Part shown: positions 15,916 to 25,131 of the stretch, one piece after another
Position numbering within the stretch: the stretch's first letter is position 1
How the letters are laid out: every line of letters starts with the position of its first letter
Source of the DNA: Panacagrimonas sp052387695
GTDB taxonomy: Bacteria; Pseudomonadota; Gammaproteobacteria; Nevskiales; Nevskiaceae
Assembly: GCA_052387695.1 (NCBI GenBank)
Contig: JBQTIX010000024.1
Location: forward strand, 77,876-141,875
Length of the DNA: 64,000 nucleotides
Reading direction: 5' to 3'
Made by a program: the position numbers and the translations under genes
The notes under the pieces: generated by a model
Database searches by the model: none
Told to the model about the DNA's origin: nothing
The model's input: the letters and a program-made list of their open reading frames with translations, nothing else

Positions 15916-16965
15916 ATGAAGGACTCCCAGACCGGACGACACGGCCAGATCGTGGCGTCTTCCTTTCGACCGCATCCCCTGCTGGTGGGACCGCATGCCC
16001 AGACCATCGCGCCGGCGCTGCTGCGTCCGCGACCCGATGTGAACTTTCGCATCGAACGCCTGGAGTTGCCGGACGCCGATTTCGTCGATATCGGCTGGGT
16101 CGGCGAGCATCACGCCGAGGGACCGATCGCGATTCTGGTCCACGGACTCGGCGGCGGCTTCGACTCCAAATATCTGCGCGGCCTTTCCTGGCGGCTGGTC
16201 GCGGCCGGCTGGCGCGTGTGCGCGCTGCAATTGCGCGGTGGCGGGTTGGAGCCAAACCGCCTGCCGCGGCATTATCACCACGGCGACACTGCCGATCTTC
16301 GTCAGCTTCTGCACCGTTTGCGCAGTCGTGAACCTCGCAGCTTCATCGGCACCGTTGGCTGGTCGCTAGGCGGCAACGTGATGCTCAAGGCGCTTGGAGA
16401 GGAGGGCGCGCATGCCCCTGTCGATGCGGCGTTCGCGGTCAGCGTTCCGTTTCGTCTGCACGAATGCGCCGACCACCTGCGACGCGGATTTGCCCGGCTC
16501 TACCAGGCCAAGCTCCTCGGTGCCTGCAAGGACCTGGTCCGGCGCAAGCACCGCCTGAAGCTGATCACGGCCCCGGCCGATCCGGAAAAGGCGCTCGCAG
16601 CGGGGGATTTCTTTGATTTCGACGATGCCTTCACCGCGCCGCTGAACGGCTATCGCAACGCGGCGGACTACTATGCGCGAGCGGCCTGCGGGCAATACCT
16701 CGGCGCAATCCGGGTGCCCACACGGATCCTGCATGCGCTGGACGATCCCTTCATGCTGCCCTCCATCCTGCCGTGGCCGGAAGACCTGTCACCGGCCGTG
16801 ACACTGGAGGTGGCCGAGCGTGGAGGACATGTCGGGTTCATCTCCGCCGGGCCGTTTGGACTTCCGCACTGCTGGTCGGAATCCTACCTGTGCCAGCGAC
16901 TGGTCGAAGCGCATGCCGTCGAGCGTGGCGGCGCAGAGATGGAGTGGGGTGGGCGAACCGCCTGA
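15916..16965 (+). CDS. YheT-family alpha/beta hydrolase
   Basis: A 349-residue alpha/beta-fold hydrolase. HPLLVGPHAQTI is the family N-terminus, HGLGGGFDSKYLRGL forms the oxyanion region, GWSLGGNV carries the nucleophile Ser, DDPF the acid and GGHVGF the His of the triad. Family members act on short-chain or lipid esters, and no substrate is established. ATG 15916 is chosen because upstream codons of the open frame overlap the MscS gene in another frame. A hairpin with a GCAAAAGCG centre follows the stop near 16990, without a T run. Confidence 0.85.
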   Translation: MKDSQTGRHGQIVASSFRPHPLLVGPHAQTIAPALLRPRPDVNFRIERLELPDADFVDIGWVGEHHAEGPIAILVHGLGGGFDSKYLRGLSWRLVAAGWRVCALQLRGGGLEPNRLPRHYHHGDTADLRQLLHRLRSREPRSFIGTVGWSLGGNVMLKALGEEGAHAPVDAAFAVSVPFRLHECADHLRRGFARLYQAKLLGACKDLVRRKHRLKLITAPADPEKALAAGDFFDFDDAFTAPLNGYRNAADYYARAACGQYLGAIRVPTRILHALDDPFMLPSILPWPEDLSPAVTLEVAERGGHVGFISAGPFGLPHCWSESYLCQRLVEAHAVERGGAEMEWGGRTA

Positions 16966-17065
16966 GTCGGTTGTTGGTTCAAAGCCCCCCGCAAAAGCGT
17001 GGGACCGAAGGCGGACCTGACGACATGTGCCTTTTCGACGAGGGGTGCCGGCGCACCCTCGCAGG

Positions 17066-17440
17066 CTAAGCTCGTGCCGACTTGGCGAAGAAGCGCCGTT
17101 CGACCCGGTAGAAGCGTCGGCGCAATTCCGTGCTGAAGCGTGTCTCCCAGTGCGCAACCAGTGCCAGCAGGATGCTGCCGCTGATCACCAGCGTGTGCGC
17201 CGCCACGCAGACGCTGATCAGGGTCAGCGCCAGGCAGGTGACCCGCAGCCAGCTGGTGATGGCCTTGGAATGATCGAAGCCTTCGGCGTACCAGCGCACC
17301 AGGCGGGCCTCGTCGACCGAAGTGGGGTGGATTCCAAGACAGCGTTTGGCCAAGTGGTGCAGGGCCCAGGCATCGACCACCTCGGCCATCAGCACGGCGG
17401 CCAGCGCGCCCGCCAGTATCCAGTCCATCATCATGTCCAT
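17066..17440 (-). CDS. Hypothetical inner-membrane protein, 124 residues
   Basis: Three hydrophobic segments are visible: WILAGALAAVLMAEVVDAW, LRVTCLALTLISVCVAAHTL and the adjoining LVISGSILLALVA. A basic, Arg-rich C-terminal tail (RRRFYRVERRFFAKSARA) is expected to be cytoplasmic. No family was recognised. Start could be ATG 17440 or one of the next Met codons (17434, 17431, 17428). It converges with the YheT hydrolase gene; the ~270 bases upstream contain no gene. Confidence 0.6.
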   Translation of the reverse strand: MDMMMDWILAGALAAVLMAEVVDAWALHHLAKRCLGIHPTSVDEARLVRWYAEGFDHSKAITSWLRVTCLALTLISVCVAAHTLVISGSILLALVAHWETRFSTELRRRFYRVERRFFAKSARA

Positions 17441-17714
17441 GCCCCACCCCGTTGAGTGCCGGAGACCTCTGATTCCGGGCTCCGGCGAGAGTCATCGCCG
17501 GCTTGTGCGGAGCTATTGAGCGCGCTCGGACAAGACGGATGTCTCGCGTGTGGCACCAACGGCCTGAACCAGCGGTCGCAACGACGCACGGTGCTGCGAA
17601 CGCGGATGAGTGGAACGGGGTGGACGCGGCCGGTGATGGCGAGCCCGCGCCCGAGCGGCTAATGTCGCGCCGCGGCCGGCATGCTGCGGCCTCAATCCTG
17701 TCAGGAGAACTTCG

Positions 17715-18071
17715 ATGCGGATGGTTCCGGTAGTAGTGCAATCCCTGCGGCTGACGGGTCTGGGTATGGCGGGCGTGCCGGTGGCCGCCTGCGGCAGTTC
17801 CGGCAGCGGCGGTTCGTCCGGTCCGGGAACGAATTCGCTCCGCGTCGCGGCTCTGCCCTTCACGCCCGCGGGCATCGCGGTCCCGGTGGGCAATACCGCT
17901 CTCATCGATGGCGGCGCCCCTGCGCCCGGTCGGGGTCGGTTTTTCTGCGGTGCAGGATCCATCAGCGAGGCAGCGGCGACCTCGACCTCTGGCGGCGGCT
18001 TGCGAACGGTCACATTCACGGCGGACCCGTGTTTCCCGGGCGACGCCGATTCGGTGCAGGACGGCCTGTAG
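17715..18071 (+). CDS. Small Gly/Ser-rich putative lipoprotein
   Basis: A 118-residue product with a strong ribosome site (AGGAG, seven bases before the ATG). The N-terminal ~25 residues are hydrophobic and end in VPVAACGSSGSGG, which looks like a lipobox followed by a flexible Gly/Ser tether. The rest is low in charge, with two Cys (FFCGAG and DPCFPG) that could form a disulfide. No family was recognised. It ends 16 bases before the DAHP synthase start and may be its leader gene in the operon. The signal is atypical, so export is uncertain. Confidence 0.5.
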   Translation: MRMVPVVVQSLRLTGLGMAGVPVAACGSSGSGGSSGPGTNSLRVAALPFTPAGIAVPVGNTALIDGGAPAPGRGRFFCGAGSISEAAATSTSGGGLRTVTFTADPCFPGDADSVQDGL

Positions 18072-18087
18072 GGAATCGCGCGATCAC

Positions 18088-19446
18088 ATGGAACCGCTTT
18101 CCACACCGGATGGCGCCTGGGCGCCGGACTCCTGGCAACGCCGCCCGGCGGTCCAACAGCCAACCTACCCCGACCCTGCCGAGCTGATGACGGCCCTGGA
18201 AGACCTGAGCCGCCTGCCGCCACTGGTCACGTCCTGGGAAGTCGAGGCCCTGCGCCGGCAGTTCGCCCAGGCGGAGGACGGCACGCGCTTCGTGCTCCAG
18301 GGCGGCGATTGCGCCGAATCTTTCGCCGACTGCCGGCCGGAGATCATCACCAACCGTTTGAAAGTGTTGCTACAGATGTCGCTGGTGCTGGTGCACGGCA
18401 TGAAGCTGGCCGTCACCCGCGTGGGGCGCTTCGCCGGGCAGTACGCCAAGCCGCGATCGGCCGACACGGAGACCCGGAACGGCCTGACCCTGCCGGCTTA
18501 TCGCGGCGATCTGGTCAACGCGCCGGCCTTCACCTTCGAGGCGCGCACGCCCGATCCGCGGCGGCTGGTCGAGGGACACATGCGCTCGGCCATGACCAAC
18601 AACTTCGTGCGGGGTCTGATCGACGGCGGCTTCGCCGATCTGCATCACCCGGAGTACTGGGACCTGGACTGGGTGCAGCACTCGCCGCTGGCGGCCGAGT
18701 ACCAGGCGCGGGTGGATGCGATCGGCGACTCGCTGCGCTTCATGGAGCGCCTCGCCGGCACCGAGCTGCACGAGTTCAACCAGATCGATTTCTTCACCAG
18801 CCACGAGGCCTTGCTGCTGTGGGCGGAGCAGGCGCAGACACGCAAGGTTCCGCGCAAGACCGGCTGGTACAACCTGTCCACGCATTTCCCCTGGATCGGC
18901 ATGCGCACCGCCGACCTCGCTGGCGCGCACGTCGAGTATTGCCGCGGCATCCGCAACCCGGTCGGCGTCAAGATCGGTGCGGCGATGGATGCGGCCTGGC
19001 TGCGCGGCCTCTGTGAGGTGCTCAATCCGGACAACGCGGCGGGCCGGCTGGTGCTGATCCACCGGCTCGGCGCACCGAAGGTCGGCGAGCATCTGCCGCG
19101 CCTGATCGAGGCGGTCCGGGCCGGCGGCCATCGTGTGCTGTGGATGTGCGATCCCATGCACGGCAACACCCAGACCACACCCAGCGGCATCAAGACCCGG
19201 GCGTTCGATGACATCCGCTCCGAGATCGAGCAGTCCTTCGCCATCCACGCCGCCTGCGGCTCGCGTCTTGGAGGCGTGCATCTGGAGCTGACCGGCGAAG
19301 ACGTGACCGAATGCCTGGGTGGTGCGCGCGACCTGACCGAGAAAGACCTTGAACGCGCGTACCGCTCGCAGGTCGATCCGCGACTCAACTATGAGCAGGC
19401 ACTGGAGTTGTCGCTGAAGATCGCGTCGTTCCGGACACAGGGCTGA
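18088..19446 (+). CDS. Class II 3-deoxy-7-phosphoheptulonate (DAHP) synthase
   Basis: A 452-residue plant/actinobacterial-type enzyme condensing PEP and erythrose-4-phosphate in the first shikimate step. Class II hallmarks: LQGGDCAESFADC with the metal Cys, RVGRFAGQYAKPRS (PEP-binding Arg/Lys), a TSHEALLLWAEQ stretch, KTGWYNLSTHFPWIG, GVKIGAAMD, CDPMHGNT with metal His, and GGVHLELTGEDVTEC. Start ATG 18088 fits the family. The radical SAM gene begins at the base after its stop, implying co-transcription. Class II enzymes sometimes serve secondary-metabolite supply rather than housekeeping aromatic amino acids. Confidence 0.93.
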   Translation: MEPLSTPDGAWAPDSWQRRPAVQQPTYPDPAELMTALEDLSRLPPLVTSWEVEALRRQFAQAEDGTRFVLQGGDCAESFADCRPEIITNRLKVLLQMSLVLVHGMKLAVTRVGRFAGQYAKPRSADTETRNGLTLPAYRGDLVNAPAFTFEARTPDPRRLVEGHMRSAMTNNFVRGLIDGGFADLHHPEYWDLDWVQHSPLAAEYQARVDAIGDSLRFMERLAGTELHEFNQIDFFTSHEALLLWAEQAQTRKVPRKTGWYNLSTHFPWIGMRTADLAGAHVEYCRGIRNPVGVKIGAAMDAAWLRGLCEVLNPDNAAGRLVLIHRLGAPKVGEHLPRLIEAVRAGGHRVLWMCDPMHGNTQTTPSGIKTRAFDDIRSEIEQSFAIHAACGSRLGGVHLELTGEDVTECLGGARDLTEKDLERAYRSQVDPRLNYEQALELSLKIASFRTQG

Positions 19447-21354
19447 ATGAGTCGCCCGGCGGTCCGCGTGTTGTCGGTGATTCCGCCGATGACGCAGCTC
19501 AACACCCCGTATCCCTCGACCGCATACCTCACCGGGTTTCTGCGCTCACGCGGGGTGCAGGCGGTGCAGGAAGACCTGGCGCTGGCCCTGGTGCTCCGAT
19601 TGTTCAGCGCCGACGGCCTGCGCGCCATCCGCGTGTGTATCGAGCGTTTGGCGCAAGCGCGGCGCTCGCGCAGCGTGCAGGCATTCGACGAACGCTTCGA
19701 GCGCTATCTCTCCACCATCGCGCCGACCATCGCTTTCCTGCAGGGACGCGACTCCACACTCGCCCACCGCATTTGCAGCCGCGCCTTTCTACCGGAAGGG
19801 CAACGCTTCCAGTCGCTAGAGGTTTATACCGATGAGGACGGCGGCGATCCGCTGGCCTGGGCCTTCGGCATGCTGGGCGCACAGGATCGTGCGCGGCATC
19901 TGGCGACGCTGTATTTGAACGACCTCGCCGACGTGCTGCGCGACGCGGTCGATCCGCGCTTCGAGTTCGTGCGCTACGCCGAATCGCTCGCGCAAAGTCA
20001 GCCGACGTTCGATCCGCTGGCTGCAGCGCTGGCTGCCCCGCTCAATCTCGTCGACGAAACCCTGCGCGACCTGACGCTTGTGGCGAGCGCGAAGCACGCA
20101 CCCCATCTGGTGCTCGTGTCGGTGCCGTTTCCCGGAGCCGTGTACGCCGCGTTCCGCATCGCCCAGACCCTCAAGGCGCAGGATGCCTCCGTCGTGACCG
20201 TGCTCGGCGGCGGCTACGTCAACACCGAGCTGCGCGAACTGGCCGAGCCGCGGGTGTTCGACTACTTCGACTACGTCTGCCTCGACGCTGGCGAGCGGCC
20301 CATCCTGTCGCTGATCGAGCACCTGCGTGGCGAACGGCCCGAGTCTGGCCTCGTGCGCACGTTCGTTCGCGATGCCGATCACAAGCTGCGCTACGTGGAA
20401 GGCTGCGAGGCCGACATCCCCTTCGCCGAAGTCGGCACGCCGACCTGGGACGGTCTGCCGCTCGACCGGTACCTGTCCGTGCTCGACATGCTCAACCCGA
20501 TGCACCGCCTGTGGTCGGATGGCCGCTGGAACAAGCTCACCGTTGCGCACGGCTGCTACTGGAAAAAATGCAGCTTCTGCGACGTGAGTCTCGACTACAT
20601 CTCGCGCTACGACACCGTCACGGCGGAAATGCTGGTCGATCGTATCCAGACCGTGGTGGCGCAGACCGGACAGACCGGTTTCCATTTCGTCGACGAAGCG
20701 GCACCGCCCAAGGCACTCAAGACGCTCGCGGCCGAGTTACAAAAGCGACAGCTCTCGATCTCCTGGTGGGGCAACATCCGCTTCGAGAAATCCTTCACGC
20801 CGACGCTGTGCAGGCAACTCGCCGACAGCGGCTGCATCGCCATTTCCGGCGGTCTCGAAGTCGCCTCCGACCGACTGCTCAAGCTGATGAAGAAGGGTGT
20901 CTCGGTGGAGCAGGTCGCGCGAGTCACCCGCGCCTTCAGCGACGCCGGCATCCTGGTTCACGCCTACCTGATGTACGGTTTTCCGACGCAGACCGTGCAG
21001 GACACGGTCGATGCGCTGGAGTACGTTCGCCAGTTGTTCGAGGCCGGCTGCGTCCAGTCCGGTTACTTCCATCGTTTTGCCTGCACCGTGCATTCGCCGG
21101 TCGGCAGGAATCCCGAGGAATATGGCGTGAAGCTCGCGCCGCTACCTCCGACGACGTTCGCCAAAAACGACATCGGTTTCATCGATCCGACGGGAGTCGA
21201 TCACGACGCGCTCGGGTTTGCGCTCAACAAGGCTTTGTACAACTACATGCACGGCATCGGCGTGGAACAGGACGTGCGCGGCTGGTTCGAGCAAAAGGTC
21301 CCACGTCCAAAGGTGTCGCGGCACTTCATTGCCGGCGCGCTCGCAGCGACTTGA
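19447..21354 (+). CDS. B12-binding-domain radical SAM protein
   Basis: A 635-residue enzyme. Residues ~170-330 resemble a cobalamin-binding Rossmann fold (VLGGGYVNTEL, then YVCLDAGERPILSLIEHL). The radical SAM core follows with cysteines at 370, 375 and 378 in GCYWKKCSFC, a CX4CX2C spacing instead of the usual CX3CX2C; the YWKxCxFC form is found in a subset of B12 radical SAM proteins. FVDEAAPP, ISGGLEVASDRLLKLMKKG and MYGFPTQT are SAM-barrel motifs. The reaction is unknown, possibly methylation or rearrangement of an unactivated carbon. It abuts the DAHP synthase with no gap, which hints at aromatic-derived metabolism. Confidence 0.85.
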   Translation: MSRPAVRVLSVIPPMTQLNTPYPSTAYLTGFLRSRGVQAVQEDLALALVLRLFSADGLRAIRVCIERLAQARRSRSVQAFDERFERYLSTIAPTIAFLQGRDSTLAHRICSRAFLPEGQRFQSLEVYTDEDGGDPLAWAFGMLGAQDRARHLATLYLNDLADVLRDAVDPRFEFVRYAESLAQSQPTFDPLAAALAAPLNLVDETLRDLTLVASAKHAPHLVLVSVPFPGAVYAAFRIAQTLKAQDASVVTVLGGGYVNTELRELAEPRVFDYFDYVCLDAGERPILSLIEHLRGERPESGLVRTFVRDADHKLRYVEGCEADIPFAEVGTPTWDGLPLDRYLSVLDMLNPMHRLWSDGRWNKLTVAHGCYWKKCSFCDVSLDYISRYDTVTAEMLVDRIQTVVAQTGQTGFHFVDEAAPPKALKTLAAELQKRQLSISWWGNIRFEKSFTPTLCRQLADSGCIAISGGLEVASDRLLKLMKKGVSVEQVARVTRAFSDAGILVHAYLMYGFPTQTVQDTVDALEYVRQLFEAGCVQSGYFHRFACTVHSPVGRNPEEYGVKLAPLPPTTFAKNDIGFIDPTGVDHDALGFALNKALYNYMHGIGVEQDVRGWFEQKVPRPKVSRHFIAGALAAT

Positions 21355-21402
21355 CGGTCGGGTACCCGCACGTAGCGTTCGGTGGCAACTCTGGCCGCCG
21401 CC

Positions 21403-23658
21403 TCAGTACGGCCCGTTGCCGCTGCTTTCCTCGCTCGGCAGGAGATCCTGCTGCCCGCCGCCGATGCGCGCCAGGCCCTTGAGTTCCAGCTGCACGTAGA
21501 CGCCGTTGTCGAAATTGCCCTCGCTGTCGGAGATGAAGCGCCGGTACGAGGTGCGTAGGGCCCAGCAGCAGGTGCCGTACTCGATCCCCACATAGTTCTC
21601 GCGGCTGTGGCTGTCGGCCAGCGAGAAACGGGTGCGGCCGGCGAGCTTGAAGGGTCCGTACACCGGAGACAGAAAACTGAAATCGGCCTGCTCCAGCAGA
21701 TCGCGCCGATAACGATAAGCCAGGGTCATCTGGCGCTCGCCCTCGGGCTGCCGGTAGCGCAGGCCGAACTGGGTGCGTTCGAACTGAGCGTCCTTGGGCG
21801 ACCATTGCGCCGCGGTCACCGTGCTCCAGCTACGGGTCAGCCACCAGTCGAACTGGGCGATGAACTCGGTCGCGCCACGATCCGGGGCCGGAAAAAGGCA
21901 TCTGCCATCCGGTGATCCCCCGGATGTACCCGGATCCCGGCCCAGAAATTCGCAGAGATCGACCCGCGGTGCCTTGAATCGGAACAACTGGCCGACCGAC
22001 CCGGTCCAGCGCGGGTTGCCGGTGTTGGGATCGATCTCGCGCAGGGTGGCGGCGCCGGCGATGTGCTGCGCATCGGACAGCCGGTCCTCGCCCGAGAAGC
22101 GGTTGCGCGCAAATACCTGTACGAAGTCGAAGTCCGGCTCGCCGGTATCGAACAGCGGAAGATCGTCCTGGTCCCGATACGGAACATACAGCGCGAACGC
22201 GCGGGGTTGCAGCAGCTGCAAGGTGCCGCGCGAGGTCAGGCGCTCGAAATTGAGGCCGGCTTCGGCGCTGAAAACCGGCGCGGTGCGTCCCGGCTGGCTG
22301 TCCGTGTCCGCGCCGATTCCCGAAAGTTCGTAGGTGGTGTGGTGCAGGTCGGCCTGGCTGGTGACGTACCAGGCGGCGCTCTCGCGCTCGAAGCGCAGGT
22401 AGGGCGTGAGGTTCAGGCGTGCTCCCTCGATGGAATCTTCGCGCGCGAAGTTGACGAATTCCGCATCGATGCCGGCCCGCGTGTCCAGCATCGAGTCGTG
22501 CGTCAGCGCGTCGAAGCGGATTTGCGGCAGGCGTTTATAGGGATCGTCGACCGCGACGAGGTTGGTCGCGATAGGCTGGAAGTTCTGCACCAGCACCTGC
22601 ACCGTGTACGAGGCCGGCGCCTGGTAGGTGGCGCGAGCGGTCTGTTCGAGATGGGTGATGGACGAGCTCGACAGCGTGCCGCCCAGGTCCTCGAAATAGG
22701 TGCGGTCGCTCGACTCGGCATACGTCGCCTCGATGCCCAGGCGATCGTTGACCAGGCCCAGGTGATCGAAGCGCAGGAGGCTGCGGCGGTCGTTGAATTT
22801 CTCGTCGTCGAGATACTCGTAGCGCGCGCTGCCGCTGCTGCGGTCGAACAGATAGCGGAAATCCAGCCCGGACTGAAAGCCGCGGTTGCTCAGGTAACGG
22901 GGATTGAAGGTGGCGTCGTAATTCGGTGCCAGGTTCAGGTACACCGGCCAGCGCAGGTCCAGGCCATTGCCGCTGGCCTGGCCGATGGTGGGATAGAGCA
23001 GGCCGCTGCGACGCCGGTCGTCGATGGGGAATTGCAGATAGGGGGTGTAGAGGATCGGCACGCCCAGAAAGCGCAGGCGTGCATTGCGTGCCGAACCCAG
23101 CCCCTTGTCGTGATCGAGCTTGATCTCGCTGGCCTCGAGATACCAGGCGTCGGACGAGGCGGCGCAGGTGGTGTAGGCGGCGGATTGCAGGTAGGCGCGG
23201 CCGTCGGTCCGCAGTTCCACCCGGTCGGCGCGGCCGCGCGCGGAACGTCCGGGCAGGCTGAACTCGGTGTTCAGAAAGGCGCCCGACTCGGCGTTCAGAT
23301 CGAAACGCGCCTCGGAACTCTTGATCGTCAGATCGGTGTTGCGGAACAGCGACTCACTCTTCACGGTGACGATGCGCGTGACGTCGTCGAAGTTCAGCGC
23401 GTCGGCCGAGAACGCCTTGTCGCCCTGGCTCAAGGTCACCATGCCGGCCAGGGTGGAGAGTCCGTCCTGTTCCAGCAGCACCTTGTCGGCGTTGAGAATC
23501 AGGCGGTCGTCGAACTTGATTTCCGGCGCATCCTGGGTGAGTTGCAACTGCGAGCAGCCGGCCGCTTCGACGACTTCGGGGGGTGTTTCCGCGACGGCCG
23601 GCATGCCGCAAAGGGCGAGCAGGACCAGGGTCGGCAGCCGCAGACGGGACCGGCGCAT
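21403..23658 (-). CDS. lptD: LPS-assembly outer-membrane protein LptD
   Basis: A 751-residue beta-barrel that inserts lipopolysaccharide into the outer leaflet with LptE. A Sec signal (LPTLVLLALCGMPAVAET) precedes an OstA-like N-terminal beta-jellyroll (residues ~45-190, with LSQGDKAFSADALNFDDVTRIVTV). The barrel follows, with LptD blocks such as LRFLGVPILYTPYLQFPIDDRRRSGLLYPTIG and the terminal CCWALRTSYRRF. Cys pairs for the interdomain disulfides are present near the N-terminus (CSQLQ, TTCAAS) and in the CC pair. ATG 23658 is chosen; the frame stays open far upstream. surA/pdxA do not follow. Confidence 0.95.
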   Translation of the reverse strand: MRRSRLRLPTLVLLALCGMPAVAETPPEVVEAAGCSQLQLTQDAPEIKFDDRLILNADKVLLEQDGLSTLAGMVTLSQGDKAFSADALNFDDVTRIVTVKSESLFRNTDLTIKSSEARFDLNAESGAFLNTEFSLPGRSARGRADRVELRTDGRAYLQSAAYTTCAASSDAWYLEASEIKLDHDKGLGSARNARLRFLGVPILYTPYLQFPIDDRRRSGLLYPTIGQASGNGLDLRWPVYLNLAPNYDATFNPRYLSNRGFQSGLDFRYLFDRSSGSARYEYLDDEKFNDRRSLLRFDHLGLVNDRLGIEATYAESSDRTYFEDLGGTLSSSSITHLEQTARATYQAPASYTVQVLVQNFQPIATNLVAVDDPYKRLPQIRFDALTHDSMLDTRAGIDAEFVNFAREDSIEGARLNLTPYLRFERESAAWYVTSQADLHHTTYELSGIGADTDSQPGRTAPVFSAEAGLNFERLTSRGTLQLLQPRAFALYVPYRDQDDLPLFDTGEPDFDFVQVFARNRFSGEDRLSDAQHIAGAATLREIDPNTGNPRWTGSVGQLFRFKAPRVDLCEFLGRDPGTSGGSPDGRCLFPAPDRGATEFIAQFDWWLTRSWSTVTAAQWSPKDAQFERTQFGLRYRQPEGERQMTLAYRYRRDLLEQADFSFLSPVYGPFKLAGRTRFSLADSHSRENYVGIEYGTCCWALRTSYRRFISDSEGNFDNGVYVQLELKGLARIGGGQQDLLPSEESSGNGPY

Positions 23659-23789
23659 TGCGTCGTTCGAGGCAGGCTGCAGCGGGGGAGGGCGGCGAAG
23701 TTGCAAGGGTGTCGGGAGCGATGCGCGGATCGGCTGCGAGGGTGCAGGCGCAACAGGGCGGAAGTCAAAGGTGACGGTGCTGCCAGCCG

Positions 23790-25019
23790 CTACAGCGTGC
23801 GGTCGAGTGCATCGAGCAGTCGATTCATTTCCCGGGCGTTCGTGTAATGGACGAAGGACAGGCGCACCGCGCCCGTGAGGGGATCGACACCCATCGCCTC
23901 CAGCAGACGCACCGCGTAGAAATGGCCCGCCGCGGCCATGATGCCGGCAGTTGTCAGCGAGGCGGCGACCGCGGCCGGCGAGCGTCTCAGGGGCACGAAC
24001 GCGACCGTTGCGGCGCGCAGCGACGGATCGGTCGGTCCCAGGACGCGGACATCGGATCGAGCGCCCAGGTAGCCCAGCAGCAGGGTCAGCAGCGTGTGCT
24101 CCGCGGAGTGAAACAGATCGCGAATCCGCTGCGGTCTTTGCCCGGCATCGCCGCCGCCGTGATGCGCGTCGAGCGCATCGAAATACTCGGCGACTCCCCG
24201 CGTGGCCGCGACCTGGGCGTGATCGGGGCCGGCGGGAACCAGACGCTTGCGCGCCACTCCGGCGTTGAAATAGTGGGCCTGGTTGCCAAGCCGCTCGAAC
24301 GCGGCACGGCGGACCACCATCAGGCCCTGATGCGGGCCGAAGGTCTTGTAGAGCGAAAAAAGGTACACGTCCGCGCCGAGCGCCGCGACATCCGGCAAGC
24401 CATGCGGAGCGTAGGACACGCCGTCGACCAGCACCATCGCGCCGGCGGCCTTGGCCTTCGCGGCGATCGCCGCGACCGGATTGATCTGGGCGACGATGTT
24501 CGAGCAATGCGGAAGGGCGAGCAGGCGTGTGCGCTCGCCGAGCAGCGCATCGAGTCGGGCGAGGTCCAGCGCGCCGCTGTCGGGATCGACCTGCCACTCG
24601 CGCACCACCACGCCGTCCGCGGCCAGCCGGCGCCACACGCCGCTGTTCGCCTCGTGATCCTGGTTGGTGACGATGATCTCGTCGCCCGCCTTGAGCCATC
24701 CGCGGAAAGCCTGCGCCAGCACGTAGGTGTTCTGCGAAGTGGACGGACCGAAGTGCACCTCGTCCGCGCCGACGCCGAGGTACTCCGCCATCCGCGTGTG
24801 CGCCGCATCCATCCACGCGCCCGCCTCGCTCGATGCCCCGTACGGGTAGCAGGGCTGCACCTTGAGCCGGCGGTAGTACTCGCCCAGGCGGTCGATGACC
24901 TGCCGGCAGGTGTACGAGCCGCCGGCGTTCTCGAAGAACGCCTGGTCCCGCAGCGAGGGCTCGGCGAAAGCCGGGAACTGGGAGCGGACGAAGTCGGTAT
25001 CGAGGGGGTGGCGCGTCAC
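23790..25019 (-). CDS. Cysteine desulfurase-like class V aminotransferase (VC1184 type)
   Basis: A 409-residue PLP-dependent enzyme of the NifS/class V group. FFENAGGSYTCRQV is the substrate-side start, GPSTSQNTYVLAQAFRGWL and TNQDHEANSGVWRRL bind cofactor, LVDGVSYAPHGLPDVAALGADVYLFSLYKTFGPHQGL contains the Asp and the Schiff-base Lys. The desulfurase active-site Cys loop of IscS is not apparent, so a selenocysteine-lyase or aminotransferase-like role is possible. It sits between lptD and the divergent amgK gene, separating genes adjacent in Pseudomonas. Same strand as lptD, 131 bases upstream of it. Confidence 0.82.
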   Translation of the reverse strand: MTRHPLDTDFVRSQFPAFAEPSLRDQAFFENAGGSYTCRQVIDRLGEYYRRLKVQPCYPYGASSEAGAWMDAAHTRMAEYLGVGADEVHFGPSTSQNTYVLAQAFRGWLKAGDEIIVTNQDHEANSGVWRRLAADGVVVREWQVDPDSGALDLARLDALLGERTRLLALPHCSNIVAQINPVAAIAAKAKAAGAMVLVDGVSYAPHGLPDVAALGADVYLFSLYKTFGPHQGLMVVRRAAFERLGNQAHYFNAGVARKRLVPAGPDHAQVAATRGVAEYFDALDAHHGGGDAGQRPQRIRDLFHSAEHTLLTLLLGYLGARSDVRVLGPTDPSLRAATVAFVPLRRSPAAVAASLTTAGIMAAAGHFYAVRLLEAMGVDPLTGAVRLSFVHYTNAREMNRLLDALDRTL

Positions 25020-25131
25020 GGTTCGGGTCTCGCGGCGGTCGGGGATTGCAGCGTAGCGCGAGTGCGCCGTCCTTTCGTCGCGAGTCGCGCTTGGTTACGC
25101 TGCATCCACTGTCTCGCCTTCCCAAGCACGC

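Noticed and set aside
16966..17065. Hairpin (GAGGGGTGC...GCACCCTC) between convergent genes read as a terminator
   Set aside because: No T tract on either strand next to the stem; could be coincidental.
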